Origin: Lunularia cruciata
Lineage: Eukaryota; Streptophyta; Marchantiopsida; Lunulariales; Lunulariaceae
Direction: 5' to 3'
Assembly (NCBI GenBank): GCA_948567375.1
Contig: OX419759.1
Location: forward strand, 26,451,493 to 26,515,492
DNA: 64,000 nucleotides
Part shown: positions 23,559 to 35,960 of the stretch, in pieces
Layout: every line of letters starts with the position of its first letter
Numbering within the stretch: the first letter of the stretch is position 1
Notes under the pieces: model-generated
What the model saw: only the letters and a program-made list of their open reading frames with translations
Told to the model about the DNA's origin: nothing
The model's database searches: none
Program-made: the position numbers and the translations under genes

Positions 23559-24450
23559 CTAGTTGATCAAATATGAATTTCTATTCTTACTTTTTAGCTG
23601 CAATTTTAGTTCCCACAAAAAAATTACAATTGGACATGCAACATTCCAATACAATGCTTGTTGAAAAAACAAGTTCTTGAAATCCATTTTATCCTCTATG
23701 TATGGTTGCTTTAACAAGGGTACCAAATGACTCATTGGTATATAACTCAAGTTGCTTAATAGATATTGGTGGTGCAAAAAATGTTATTAGGCTCTCTTCA
23801 ATTGATGTCACCCTACAATGATGATGACTTCTTGATATAAGTATCGTAATGATAGGACCTTGGCATCCTTACAATGATAACACACACCAATCAAAGAACC
23901 AAATCCTGCACTCGCCAAAGGAACAATGGAACTCAAAGAACTCACACTCATTGCACTCACAATATCAAGACAACTATACTCCAAAAAGATGAATTATTCT
24001 TTGCATATCATCACATACTTCTTGCACATTGATAGAATAAGAACCTTTTTTGCTGAAATGAATTTCTCTATCCACTTTGGGTCTCTACACTAAAGGCAAT
24101 AACATCATATCTACCAATTTAACACACCTTGGAAACCCTTTCAATGCAAAAACATTTGAAATTTTAATTCACACTTCTTTGTTAGGCCATGCGACTTTGT
24201 TCTTGAGAGGGGATACAACAGTTATCATCACTTTGTCTATAAATTTTTTTGTAGCTCTTGAACCAATCCCCCATAAATTGGTGCTCCTTGCTACACATGC
24301 TCCATTTCCATTGTGCCCAAATTGATCAAGGATTATTGCAAATTGAGCACATATTGGATTATGTACCTTTACAAAATCTCTCTTTTTGGAAAGATCATGG
24401 TCTCTAATGAGTTCAAGTAAATAATGAAAGGATTTAACTTCCATCTTCAC
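23559..24450 (-). pseudogene. PIF/Harbinger-like DDE transposase relic
   Basis: The minus-strand frame from 24450 contains HNGNGACV, then a segment ending with WPNKE. After a TGA it continues with KGFPRCVKLVD (first catalytic Asp of the VDG-type box), RPKVD after a TAG, GSYSINVQ and VCDD. This order matches DDE_4/Harbinger-type transposases, in which a FPxCVGxVDG box is followed by the YSINxQxVCD block. Further down, 23777-23600 resembles the later MVPxxKxP region. The middle part with the second Asp is not readable, and stops break the frame. The element is dead. Identification is by motif memory and needs a profile search. Confidence 0.55.
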
Positions 24451-25545
24451 TAGCTATTTAAATGAATGGAGATGAAGATCTCTAAAAAATTTGACAAGAA
24501 AAATCAGTACGACATATGACATTTCTCTCGAGCAAGTATCTTTCAAAATGTACCAAATACCACCGCCTCATAATTAGGGTGTTTTCTTCCATGTAAGAAT
24601 TGTAATCACTCCATGTTTCATCCAATTTTCCTATATTCCACTACTCCAATCACTCATCTTCCACATCCATTCAAGAAAGTCAATTTCACTGTCCTCATCA
24701 ACTTATAAAATCCACTTCTGCATGTATTTCTTAATTTCCTTCACTAGTATTTATTGTGTGCTAAACCTTTGCGTCTTATTCTTTGGTAAGGACAAAAGAA
24801 AATCTCACACAAGAGAAATTCTGATGAGGAATTGAAACAAAACACGCGAGAAATATCGAGGAGAACTCGTCTACACAGCTCGGGCTTTGCTACTAGTACA
24901 TTCTAAAAGAGAAAATTTGATTACTTGATCTCACGATGGCATTTGTCTTCCATATTCAAAATCAAACTCAAACCATGACCAATGATTCTAATTAAACTCC
25001 ACTCATAAATATTTGACAGCTATGGGATACTCCGTGTAAAAGTTTAGAGTACTCAAGCCTGGAATTACGGGAGATAGGTCGGTGCCGTAAGCCTCCCATA
25101 AATTCCTTGACGGGTCCGTCAAACAAACCAGGTCTATTCATAAATGTGCCGTAATATTTGTGCTTTTTTTTTTGGTGTAAAATTTGGTAATTTTGGACCA
25201 TAAGGCCCGAAAGATTGGACCCTTATGATCTACAGGATATCCCCTATATAGTGAAAAAGGTGACCTATTAACTTTTATAAGGTAGTGAAAAAGCTAACTA
25301 GTTAACTTTTATAGGGGTACAAGAGTACCTCTCGGAAATCAGGTACCAAACTCACACCCGGTAATAATCTATGGCACATCTCCAGTAAATTGCTTTTACT
25401 GACGTCGAATGTGCCAAATTCAAACCCTTACTATACCCAAAACAAGTTTTACACGTAGTAGCAAATTTTACGGGTAATGAAAATCTACTGTTTGAAACGT
25501 CATGGAATAATGGAACCCTAATATATCATGGAATTCTTCTCATCC
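24451..25545. other. Non-coding, with short tandem duplication
   Basis: No gene seen. At about 25248-25318 a 35-bp unit (AGTGAAAAAG ... TTAACTTTTATA) is tandemly duplicated. The region 25060-25490 has several TTACGGG or CCGTAA words that also occur in the MITE candidate at 41456-41779, so it may hold a relative. Confidence 0.3.
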
Positions 25546-25630
25546 TATTGGGGCTCAGCACCATTTTACCCCCATTGTCTCTTCCCTGTACGGCTCGATG
25601 GGGTCTTCCATCCTCCTTGTTTTTCCCATT
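25546..25630 (+). repeat. Dispersed repeat C, copy 2
   Basis: Matches 17377-17465 over about 80 bp (GGGGCTCAGCACC, ATTTTACCCCC, GGCTCGATGG). This copy is more GC-rich, and may therefore be younger or less deaminated. Confidence 0.45.
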
Positions 25631-28600
25631 CTACTTCTGTAATTGAACCAAATGGGAATTGAACCCAAATGCTTTATGTGTCGTCCTCTATTCTAAATAT
25701 ATAGATCCGTTCAGATTTTGTGTAGACAGATCACTGTGGTGAGCCACTGCTGAATAGCTCGGATGGTTCCACGATCCACAAAGTGAATTTTGTATGAGGA
25801 TTTGCTTCTCCTGGCCAGGTAACCCACATTATTCACGCTCTCTCGCAATCTGCAATATACTCCCCTTCTGATAGTACTTTTTGCTGTGAAATTGCTGGCT
25901 TACGAATGTGAAGGTGACAAGCTTTTCTCACAAACCAACTCAGAACCAATGTCGTTCAGAACAACAGGGTGAGAGCCTCAAAGATGTGCTGAAAATACTG
26001 TCATCAGACAGACAGTTCAGGACAAAGCATGTTAGTCTTAGGTGGGATGGGGTAGAGATTCATTAACTAGTCGTTTGAATGATCAAACGACTAGTTACAC
26101 AGGCATGCAAGGGAACTCCAGGATTCGCTGGTGCAAAACTTTTGTAATCCGCAAAAACATAAGTTTGGCACTTTTGTCCCTCCCAAATCTTGGAGTCCTT
26201 CTCGATTATGCACTCTACTTACGCGGAAATAGTATACTGTAGTCTAAAACATCACAACAATCGGAAAAGAGTCCCGCGCAAGAATCCTCACTTAGAGATC
26301 GAAGGTCTAAAAGTCGGTCACATATGCTTCCATGACCGCAAATTATCTGACCGCAAATTATCAGCGAGAGACAACCACGTGGGCATTTTTCCATGTACTC
26401 TCTTATGCTGTACTCCAAGCAAATGACAAAAGTCGTGTGCATAACAACGGGGTATCTTGCGAGCTTCTTCTAAACGTGCAGACATGGTTGTATAGATCAG
26501 CAAATCAACAAACGTGGGAGGTTTGCATCTGATCTTATTGGCAGAATAAGGTGGGTGACTGGAAGCTTGTCGTATCTCATGTGACTGAGCTTCAAAAAGT
26601 AGCATGCACTTCGCGAGACCACTTTAACCTAAACCAGCAACAGAAACAAAACTGACTTCGACAGATCTACATGGAAGATTTGATTTACAGCAACAGAACT
26701 GCCTACAGTAGATGATCTCCCCGATAGCTATGGATGCGGGGTACGGAAACGAGAAACAAGCACACATTTTGAAGAAGTCTTTCGCACCAAATGTCCAGCC
26801 AGGGCGCAGGAGTCGGGGGGGAACGACTCATACAATGTGGTCGGTCTTGTTCCGGCCATGCTTCCATTGCGTCTTTCTTCAGTTATTGTGGCGGCTGAAC
26901 CAATTCACCATACGTGTTTTGGATAGTGGAAAGTGATCGACCAAATGTCTCCGTAAGGGAATATCTCGTGCTCTATTTGACTGTGAGCGTCCTTTACATC
27001 AACTCCATGAGGACTTCTGAACTTGAAGAGAGAATATTGCACAGCAAAACTGTATTCTTCCCATCTATCTGCGTATATGGACCCTCAAATATCTGAAGGT
27101 AGATATGTTCCTGTTGACAACATCACCTGAAGAACTTTCACTGAAGTATCTGAACTTCCGCATGGACTGAGGAAGTTGAATGATCTTTGACAAACCGTAG
27201 GATTCTGGAATGATACCAGGATTGCACTTATGAGACCGAAGGCATCAATGAAACCACCATAGAAAGATATATTTTGGAAGTACAGGTATTTTAATACACA
27301 TGAATGTAAGAACCACTACTTCACAGATACAATACGTTTCGTTTTTTTGCATCGGTTGGATCGAGCTTATCCTCCCATTGAAAATAATAAGAGGGAGAGA
27401 AAGTCTCCACCTAAAAATTAGTTCTTACCAAGGAAAGTGATTGGAACAACTTTCTCTGTAAACATGATATAACCCTTAACAACGATTTTACATGGTAGAA
27501 AAAAAGTAGGTTATAGTTAACGCGAGGTGGAAAGAAGAACCAGAACAGCCCATTATATATGGGAATTGATATTTCCACTGCCTGTTTTTGATATTTCACA
27601 CCCCCAGATATATCCGAGGGATGACGTTGGCTCTCACGAACGAGGAAAATACGTGGCCTCAGATCCGACGGTGAATGGAGACCACCCTGGAGGTGTGGAA
27701 ATATCGATGCCCTCGTATATTACTAATAGAATATGTACCACATTATGAGCACATTAGACGATGGTTTCCAACCACATAAAATTGGTTACTGCTACTCACT
27801 CATAGCGAACAGCACTTTCCGTGGTCAAGAAGAGGAATTATCATTCCAGGCCCAGTGAAATCCTACGATGCAATCCGGGTCTGTGCTACCCCGTCGGATG
27901 CTCCTTGTTGGACTCTCGCAGAGGACTGAGCCAAGTGTACCCACCCGCTTCCAGTTCCGGGAGACTTGACTCAGTGCCGGGCCAACTGGACTGGGAACCC
28001 TAACTCGTGGCGCAGAAGTAGCGAGAAACAGGGAGCTGAGGGGAGGCCTGTACCTCACAGCCAATGGGATGGAGGAGAATGAACTTGTTCCCCGGTGCCG
28101 CGAACTATGCCCGGACGCGGGAGACAGGAAACGGGCGGCATCTCTGGCTGTGAGGAGGAGTAAGCCTGGGAAATAGGTCTGCGGGCCAATAGGACGCGAG
28201 ATATTGATACAGCGGTGCCGTGGTAGCCGCCGGCACGGACGGATGGACGGGCGGAGAGAAGAATGTCATCCATTGGAATGGACGGGGAAGGGTAGGCATC
28301 TGAAGACCCAATGGGTGCCTCCTTCGGAGCCATTTCCGTCAAAGCTGTATGGCAGGATGGGGAACGGCCCATTAGAGGGCTGTCTGACAACGCCCAACTG
28401 GCACTATCTTCTTCTTCCACACACGAAACGGTTGCCTCGAACAAGTGTTCCACATACCCCACTGCGTCATCTATATCCTTACGGCCATGTCCTAACGTGC
28501 GGGAGCTACTTCAGTTGTGATTGGCACACGCCGTCTTGCTTTGCTTGCGAATTTGGCGTGAGAGGCATATATGGGAAGCTGGCTGGTTCAGGACCACGTC

Positions 28601-30743
28601 ATTTGGTCTTGGAATCGAGTGCATCACTTATTTACCGGACTCGCTGCAGAACAGTGAGATACAGACGAGGGTTGGGGTCTTCGAGTTATATTGATTGCTT
28701 TGGGAGTTCTGACGTCTGCTGTATCATTGCAGTGCAGACTGAAGTTGGCCTTAACCCGGTTAGAAGTTGGCCTTAACGAGGTTTAGGGTTTGCGGTCCTG
28801 TACCCAACTTGCTGAGTGTTTTCCACTTGGAGGAACCTGAGATGGGGTGCTCCGAAGTGTTGGGAGGGGTTTTCAAAGCCCTCCGAACAAGCGAAGCGGA
28901 TTTGAATTTAAGGTTAGGGATTGGAGTTAAGGTCAGGGAGGTTTCTCTTAGGAAAACTCGTGTCTGTTATACCGTAGAGGTAGCTTTACCCAGAATGCCG
29001 GTTCAGATGGGACAGACGACCTACCTCAGCAATTACGTAGATGTCTAATTTTGCTCGGGAAAGATTTTGAAGATCTCGACAAGAAGAGCCTATCTGTTTA
29101 AAAGAAGACGTAGATCACTCTCTAGTATCCATCCATTCATGTGTCCGCTATCTCGAATCTGCGTTGTTATCCATTTCAGTAGCTCCTATGCGTTTCTAAA
29201 GTGACAACCATGATTATTATCTACCTCGGCAGCTTTCAGGCCAAATTCTTGCAAAAGCAGCCATGGCATAATCGAGAACTGCTTGGTTATGGATGAAGAG
29301 CCAAGGATATTGACATAGTTCGAGATCCGAGACGAATATCATAAAATTGCATGCTTACCTTTAGAACTCCTTTATGGTATTAGGACAGGCTCTTCCTGAA
29401 CATAGATTCGCGACCCCATCACTCCGGAGAGCGCATCGATACACTCCACGTTTTCGAATTTATCATTGTTACGTGATTAATATAGATGTGAGGAGAGTAG
29501 ATATTGTCTCTGGAAAAACGTCCAAGGCAGCCTCAAACGACAAAAATGTGAAACCGGTCCACAACAATACACACCTTGAATCATGCCAGTGAATTCTCTC
29601 GTTCTCCATCTCTCTAGAGTTAGCTAAGAAGATCAGGCCTGAGGTCTGCCAGACATCGTTCGTTGACAGAGACTATACCTGACGTCAAATAAAAAGGATC
29701 CACCTGTAGCTCAAGGAAAGAAGATTATGCGTGATTCCATGTGTCATAGAGGCCACCACCAGCAAATTATCGAAAACCTTAACCCTCTGCCTCAAGCAGT
29801 GTGTCATTTCGCTGGCTCATCAATTTAAGAACGACTTTCTCAAGGTCATTCCTCCAATTACCACTTGACCTTGAACAACGATCAGACACTGCAGAACCCA
29901 AGTCTTTCTGAGAACTCCCATCAGACGGTTTTGCACCTCAGTTATTCACTGGGGACAAGACATCCATAGTGGAAAATCCAGAAGGTACACAGAATTAAGA
30001 ATGCCTGCAGGACTCGTGAGGGAAATTGATTACAATTAAAACAAGGACTAGATATCCCAATATTCCAGACCTGAAGAGTAAAAAGTGGCCAAGACGAGAT
30101 AAAAAGAAAGAGGACGAGCATTATGCCAAGCAACTGCAGTAGACAAGGAGTGCGCACGGAAAAAGTCACTCCAACTCCAGCAAGCATATACTTCGTTCCA
30201 TATACAAGTAATCGAATGTACAATAAAATCATGCCTAGGGACCTTGTCCCAGCATAAGAATTGACTATAAGAATACTACCACTCTGCCAAAGGATCTGAA
30301 CTCACAATAACCAAGAAGCGCTACAACTACTGCCTCGGGTTACCATTTAGTACGAATTCAGATAGTAAAGGTGGCCTCTCTGAAGCTAAACTTCTACTAG
30401 GATGCCAGGTGAATATGCTACGGGTCATGTGTGCCTCTTATCTGGGTTTCCCAAGGTCTGATAGTGATCCCAAATCTGGAATTCTCCTGGGTTTCGCACA
30501 TGACCATCTAATATCAAAATGTCTAGGGATGCTCCTTGATGGATGGTAGCGTCTAGAGTGAGCCGAGTGTAGAGTGATACCTACTGAGGAGTCGAGAAAC
30601 TAGATCCAGGATGAAAGTCCACAAACTCGAGCCCTCTTCCCAGCCTATTCTGAATGATAGTCTGCCTTGCAAAATATAAGCGTGTAATGAATAACGCAAT
30701 AGGAATAATGGTCATCTACTATATTTAATATAATGTTGGATAC
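25631..30743. other. Low-copy intergenic DNA downstream of bZIP gene
   Basis: This stretch has higher GC than the flanking repeats, but no ORF with a recognisable domain. Longer open frames at 28055-28462 (minus) and 28204-28776 (plus) overlap and look accidental. A perfect 15-bp hairpin lies at 26064-26097. A duplicated GAAGTTGGCCTTAAC word occurs near 28740-28775. It may include the 3' untranslated region of the bZIP gene just below 30744. Confidence 0.35.
26064..26097. repeat. Perfect 15-bp inverted repeat, 4-nt loop
   Basis: TAACTAGTCGTTTGA is followed by ATGA and then its exact reverse complement. No neighbouring gene explains it. Confidence 0.85.
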
Positions 30744-33700
30744 TTACGAAACAGGAGGTTCAGCCACTCGCGCCTGCCTGTGATGCAACGACCTGCTCCT
30801 TTGAACCTCCTTCCGCCTCCTCCTTGCTTCCGCAGCTTTAGCAACTGCTACAGATGGTTTGGGTGGCACCATCATTGAGGGAAGACCATCCTGGCCCATC
30901 ATATCTGGATAACATCTTCCTGTGTTCGTGAACATGTACCTAGAATTTACATGTGAAGCAAAATTGCCAGAGGACCCTCTGGAAAGATGGCCAGTAGAAG
31001 CTAAATTCCCAGACGACCCTCTGGAGAGATGACCAGTAGGGGCAGTGACAAACATTGCTTCCTTTCCTGAATTCTTACGAGACAGTACTCCTCCCATACA
31101 TGAAGTAGCCATTCCAGCCTGAGAAGTTGGAGCAATTTTGTAAAACTGAGCCTTAGTCCCAAAGTTTGTTGGTCCGTGACAGACGGTTTCACTTTTCACT
31201 GCGCTTTTATTCGCCTCAAGTGGGAATGACTCCACAAATGTACTACCTCTGTAGGCTCCCAAAGACTTCGCGGTCTGTAGGCCTCGATCTCTTCCTCCGG
31301 TCCCCAGCGAGAAGGTTTCATCTCTTTGAGCAGCGGGTAAGACAGCTGTGGGATTAGGTAAACTTGGCACGGAGGGTGTATCCTCGCCACTGGTGGGGGT
31401 AAATTTCTTGGAGCCAGATGCCGCAGATAGTGATTGTGCCAAAAAATGAGGTAAGACAGTGGTATGTCCGCTCTCAGACCCTCCACGCGGAACTCCCATC
31501 CAGTATGTTTGAGGAAGATTAACGCAATTAGACAACGCTGTGGCGTAATCTCCTGATAAAGTCAGGGCCAGGTCACCAGCTTGATGTAAGCCGGTAGCTT
31601 GAGCAAAAGCATACCAGTACAACGGGTGAAGCTGAGGGATGGGCGGCATAGGCATTTGCCCGAATGATACTACTGGCATAGAATATGGATACCCAGAACC
31701 ATTCAAAGGCTTCTCGGTTGGAAAAGATGCACAATCTGCTGCAACGTTACCTTCGTCACACTTCGCCAACTGGTAAAGAAGAAGAAGATTGATCAGTCAG
31801 CAGCCTTACAGCTCTTGACAATCAGTTCTATGCTTTGAGACGATAATTCGAAAATCTATATTTGTACTGTTCTGATTAGATTAAGTTGTTCACATTGCCA
31901 TGCCTAGGACTTCGTTCATGTCGAAACTAAATAACAATGCCCCTATTCTTTTCTCAACAAGTTGGAATTCACTTACTTGTTCTTTCAGGTGGGCGTTCAA
32001 ATCGTTCTCTCTTTTGAGCTCCAAGAGTTTGAATTCCAAATCCTGCATCGATGAAAGACACGGGTGAGATCTAAACTCAAGGTATAAAGCCAAGCAGAGT
32101 TCATCTTCGAACATCTCAGGTGGCGCTCTTCATCAAAAGAACATCCAAATAGTGCTGTCTATATGTTCAACTCACCTGTCTCATGCGTTCATTCTCGGCT
32201 GTCAACTGCTGTGATTTTTGAGACAATTCCTCGCAGAGAACCTGAAATTAGAAAGCAAGTTAGTGTCGACACAATATTTGGTTAGGGTAAAATTCAATTC
32301 GCATTCTGGCCAGTAACTATCAGCGAAGCTTCTAAACAAGGGACGCTTGGAATATTGAAGAATATTCCAAGCTGATATATACACCTGTTTTCTGCGGATA
32401 GTCTGTCTGGCCGACTCACGATTGGCTTGGACCCGCCGCTGTCTGCGGGCTTCTTTCTCACTCTGCCGAATCAAGCCAGCTTAAAATCAGAGGCTTCCTA
32501 ACAAGTAAGCAAATGGGTAACGGCAAAAACATACACCAAGGTATAGATAGACAACGAGAAATTTGCAAGGTAAGTCAGCAGAAATGCTCACCTCACTGAT
32601 GACGGGTTTGATTTTGCCACCGGCACGTTGGCCGGGTTTCACCCCCGCCTTCGTCTCAATCTTCACCAACACTTGCTCCGACATAGCAACCTCCTCTGCC
32701 GCCGCCGCATACAGATTTCCGCATTTTGTGTCTTCAAATCTTCTACTCGTCTCATCAAAGACTGCAGCCGGTGCGCTAGACATCCACCCAGCCTCTGCAT
32801 CTTCAACCTTCACAACAGGTAGTTGTTGGGTCACGCCGGTGGGTCTCGGTTTTTTCCGGGTGATAAGCTTTACCACAGCTTGTTCGGGTGTCGCGGCCTC
32901 GTACAGATTGTCTTCGATCTAAGAACACACGCGATTCGATTATGAGAAACAATCCCAAGTCACACTTTATCGTTGATTCTAGCCGATAACAGGTGATCTG
33001 TTCTTCGTGTAGATAATAATCCAGGAGAATCCACGAGATGACTAATGTCTAAGAAGTCTCACCTTAGGTTTCCTAGCTGCAGTCGGTTTCTTCACAGGTC
33101 GAATAGGAAGCACTTTTTGAAACGCTGATCGTTCTCCGTCTTCAAGTTTTGAAAAGATGCTAAAACCTGGAACTTCTGATATTCTCACTGATGCGGGCAA
33201 AGGCGAAGTGGGACTCTCAGCACGAGAGTCCAGCTGTTGGAAATCGCTGCTCGAATCTGACAGAAGCTTGTGGTTCGGCTTTGCTATGTCGCTTCCGCAT
33301 CCCTGCTCTACGCTCCCACAAAGTTGCTCCACTTTCACAGTAGTGACGGCTGAATGCGAAAGTTTTTCTATGGAGGATGAACTCTCGGATTGCTGCTGAA
33401 CCTGAAGTTCGCTATCCGTGTGAGACTCATCGCTGGAGCAGTCGCCCTTTCTAGCTCTACTCGACCTTCTCCTCTTTCTTGACCACTGCGGTAGGGGTGA
33501 AGCAGGCTCTTTCCTGATTGCTATGAGGACTTTCTTCTGAGGAGAAGGAGGTCGTTCGTTATGAATTTGTGAAAACATCTCAGTGAGTGCCCTGGCGGCG
33601 TCCAACTCCAGGGAGGATTCCCCCGTCCCTTCATCCTCAATCCTTTCTTTCCTTTTCGTCAGATAATGTTTAGTGCTCTTCGCTACTTCGTCATTCCCCA

Positions 33701-33830
33701 AGTCCTTCGTACCGCAAACTTTCTTCCTGCCATTCGGCTGTCCAACCGCAAGCTTCCTCTTTTGACGGCTTCCATCGCTCGCCTTCCCGCCAGCACTCAC
33801 ACAGGGCAGAACAGTTACACCTGAAGCCAT
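30744..33830 (-). CDS. Plant bZIP transcription factor, six exons
   Basis: The minus-strand exons are 33830-33063, 32918-32592, 32462-32385, 32241-32176, 32042-31977 and 31769-30744. They are joined by GT-AG introns of 144, 129, 143, 133 and 207 bp, all phase 0, giving 776 residues. Residues about 1-365 are Ser/Glu-rich with basic patches, including KRRR near 119-122, a likely nuclear signal. The basic region lies in exon 3 (N379RESARQ) and the zipper starts in exon 4, giving N-x7-I-x9-L397-x6-L404-x6-M411. Ile387 replaces the usual Arg or Lys. Exon 5 continues a helix. The C-terminal 341 residues are rich in Pro, Gly and Ser. They hold two copies of TGHLSRGSSGN(L/F)AS and end in a basic segment. 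The ATG at 33830 is the first in-frame Met, but the frame stays open upstream. It should bind DNA as a dimer in the nucleus. The target is unknown. Confidence 0.85.
32176..32462 (-). other. bZIP domain-coding exons 3 and 4
   Basis: Exon 3 (32462-32385, 26 codons) encodes SEKEARRQRR through RRKQ, the basic region. Exon 4 (32241-32176, 22 codons) encodes the first zipper heptads beginning VLCEEL. Both splice sites are canonical (CAG|gtgtat, ttcag|GTTCTC, CAG|gtgagt). Reading across the junction restores exact bZIP spacing, which is strong support for the splice model. Confidence 0.85.
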
Positions 33831-34714
33831 CTTCTTCTTTCTAAGCTTTCCACTCAGTCCACAGCTAACCTCTGCAAGTCCAAAGACGTCGTTAGGCTCA
33901 AAACATTTCGTTCAGGAACGGACACACTCAGGGAGACAACATGTCCAAGATATTCGGTGGACAATGCACCTCTTGTCAATGTTGACTCCCGCTAAACTGA
34001 ACTACTACGAATTTGGAAGACACGAGCAAACGACCGAAAACATGTTTGGAGTAAGCACGAGATGAAAACATTGAGGCTAACGTACCAAACACTACGATGC
34101 ATTAAACGGGTGTTATCTCTCGGTAAAGATTTCGGTGCCGGACATTCTTGTCAAATCTCGCTCCCGCTTGTGAAACCGTGCAGCAGAGGAAGAAGCTTGC
34201 ATTTCATACGTCACAGATCCCAAACCTTCTCCGCGGTTAAAACAGATGGAACATCGGAGGAGCACAGGCTGAGGAAAGCCGAGCATGAAGCCTTGTTTCT
34301 CCGGGCAACTCTGCGAGATGGGTGACCCCGAGCTAGACACACAGACGATAACCAGACTAAGATCATACAACAACCGCCGTTCCACACGCCACACTCGAGA
34401 AACTGGCGCGGTAGAATCGTTCACAGGTGAACGAATGAATGACGCATTCCTTCCTGAAAAGCTCGCCAAAATCGTAGTAGAGCTCGCTGACAACCTCCGC
34501 CTCAGATCCACTGGAAAACAGCCCCGCTCTAAGCGCACATTCCTCGCTCTACACTCTCCGCTCAACTCCAAAAACAAAGGAGATAGATTTGCGAAAGCTA
34601 AAAAGGCCGAAACTCGAAAACTCTCTGCGCGTGCAACTCAGCCGCACTTCTCTTGTTGTTTCTCAAAACCCAAGTCGAGCGACAAACAACAATTTAACAA
34701 CAATTTACCACCGC
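33831..34714 (-). other. 5' leader region of bZIP gene
   Basis: The frame upstream of the ATG stays open for a while but contains no in-frame Met. A possible 3' splice site (TTTGGACTTGCAG, near 33866) could mark a 5'-UTR intron. An open frame at 34577-34113 on the same strand and one at 34285-34752 on the other look accidental in this GC-rich DNA. Confidence 0.35.
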
Positions 34715-34749
34715 CTCTCTCTCTCTCTCTCGCTCTCTCTCTCTCTCTG
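34715..34749. repeat. (CT)n microsatellite in bZIP upstream region
   Basis: CT repeats with one CG interruption, GA on the bZIP coding strand. CT/GA tracts are common near plant transcription starts, so it may mark the promoter or leader of the bZIP gene or of a divergent transcript. Confidence 0.8.
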
Positions 34750-35369
34750 TAGAAGACGCAACTTACAGAGACCCGCCACACCTTTCTCCTCTCCTCTATC
34801 TTTCTCTTCGTCCCTCACTGCGGGGAACGTGAGCTTCCTTCTTCCTACAATCGCCAGGCGGACAGCCCAGCCAACTCAACAGAAAGCGTAGACAAGTCAG
34901 TAGATTGCAAAAGCGTCCTTCCGGTATTATTACTCTTGCTTGGTCGCGCTATTCCTCAAGGCAGCAGGCAACCGAGCGGAGCGGCTACAGAAGAAGAGAG
35001 GAGGGAAAGCCAAAGTGATAACCGAACCAGCCCGCGTGTCCGTCCCTGAATGCAGATGGATAGGCGATGCCTATTCTCCCGGCGGCAGGGAGCGAGCAAG
35101 TTGCAAGAGATCGTTCCAGTTAGATTTCGAGGAAGAAGATCGGCTAACGATTGGACGAAAGCTTTCCCGACTCGTTAACGGACGGTGGGGTTTGGAAGGA
35201 AAGGTCCCGCTCCCCGTCAGTCGTCTTCTTCCTCTTCTCTCCCACCGTTACCTGCTGTGCTGGAGATCGAGAGGAAAGGGCTGGCCAGGCCTCGATTGTG
35301 GTTGTTGCTTTTGCTTCGTTGCTGCTGACGACTCCACCGCTGCTGGGCTGGCTGGCTGGAGCGAGTTAC

Positions 35370-35960
35370 CCTTTTAAGCCAGCTAACGAGTTGAGCCCTA
35401 GATCTTTCTCATCGCACGCTTCAATACGCCCCTCGCGGTGGCATGCCGGCCTCTCGCCTCCATCGCCTATCCATTGGCAGAATTTTGCTCCCGCCACATC
35501 ATCTCGGCCGCCATTCGTTTTCCAGCAGACTAGTGTCCGGAGCCAATGAGGACGGAAGACTTGCAGTTAAAGCGGGGAAACGAACTCCTAGGTGGCAGCA
35601 GATCGCGCACCAGGTCAGCAAAAAGTTGCTGATTTGGCAATTTGCCAATTGGCATGGCCAAGGCGGCGCTTGGGAGGACCCTTGCAACCTGGCTCCTTGA
35701 TGCTCCATTGGCCCTCCCACGAGCAACCAAGAAATTTCACTCCTTTCCCGACAGTCAAACCCTGCTGGTAACTCCCCCGGCTGGGTAGTCGTTGGTAACT
35801 CTGTCCGTCCTCTGACTCTTTCCGTAAAGGCCACGTCTTTCCCATCCCTCAAAGAAGAGCTCGATCTTTACCACGGACGTTCTTCAACAAGTTGTGAGGC
35901 AACCTCGTGGTATTTCCACCGATACGCTACTGCAGGTCAACGGTTACAGAGCGCTTATTG
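35370..35960 (-). promoter_or_regulatory. Candidate promoter region of bZIP gene
   Basis: GC-rich sequence with several CCAAT boxes, in one orientation or the other, near 35472, 35540, 35650, 35705 and 35957. There is a TTAAAAG TATA-like box at about 35373 (minus) and a GCCACGTC box at 35830-35837. ACGT cores are typical plant bZIP sites, so self-regulation is conceivable. Transcription start and orientation are not shown by the sequence. Confidence 0.3.

Noticed and set aside
25640-25690. tRNA T-arm-like word GGGTTCAATTCCC on the minus strand
   Set aside because: No acceptor stem, D-arm or anticodon arm at the right distance. The word is part of a small GGTTCAATT direct repeat.
28204-28776. 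190-codon open frame (plus) with an overlapping 135-codon frame on the minus strand
   Set aside because: Both are composition-driven frames in GC-rich DNA with no domain, and they overlap each other on opposite strands.
34113-34752. Overlapping open frames of about 155 codons on both strands upstream of the bZIP gene
   Set aside because: No domain, opposite strands overlap, and the plus frame ends in the CT microsatellite. Likely untranslated leader.
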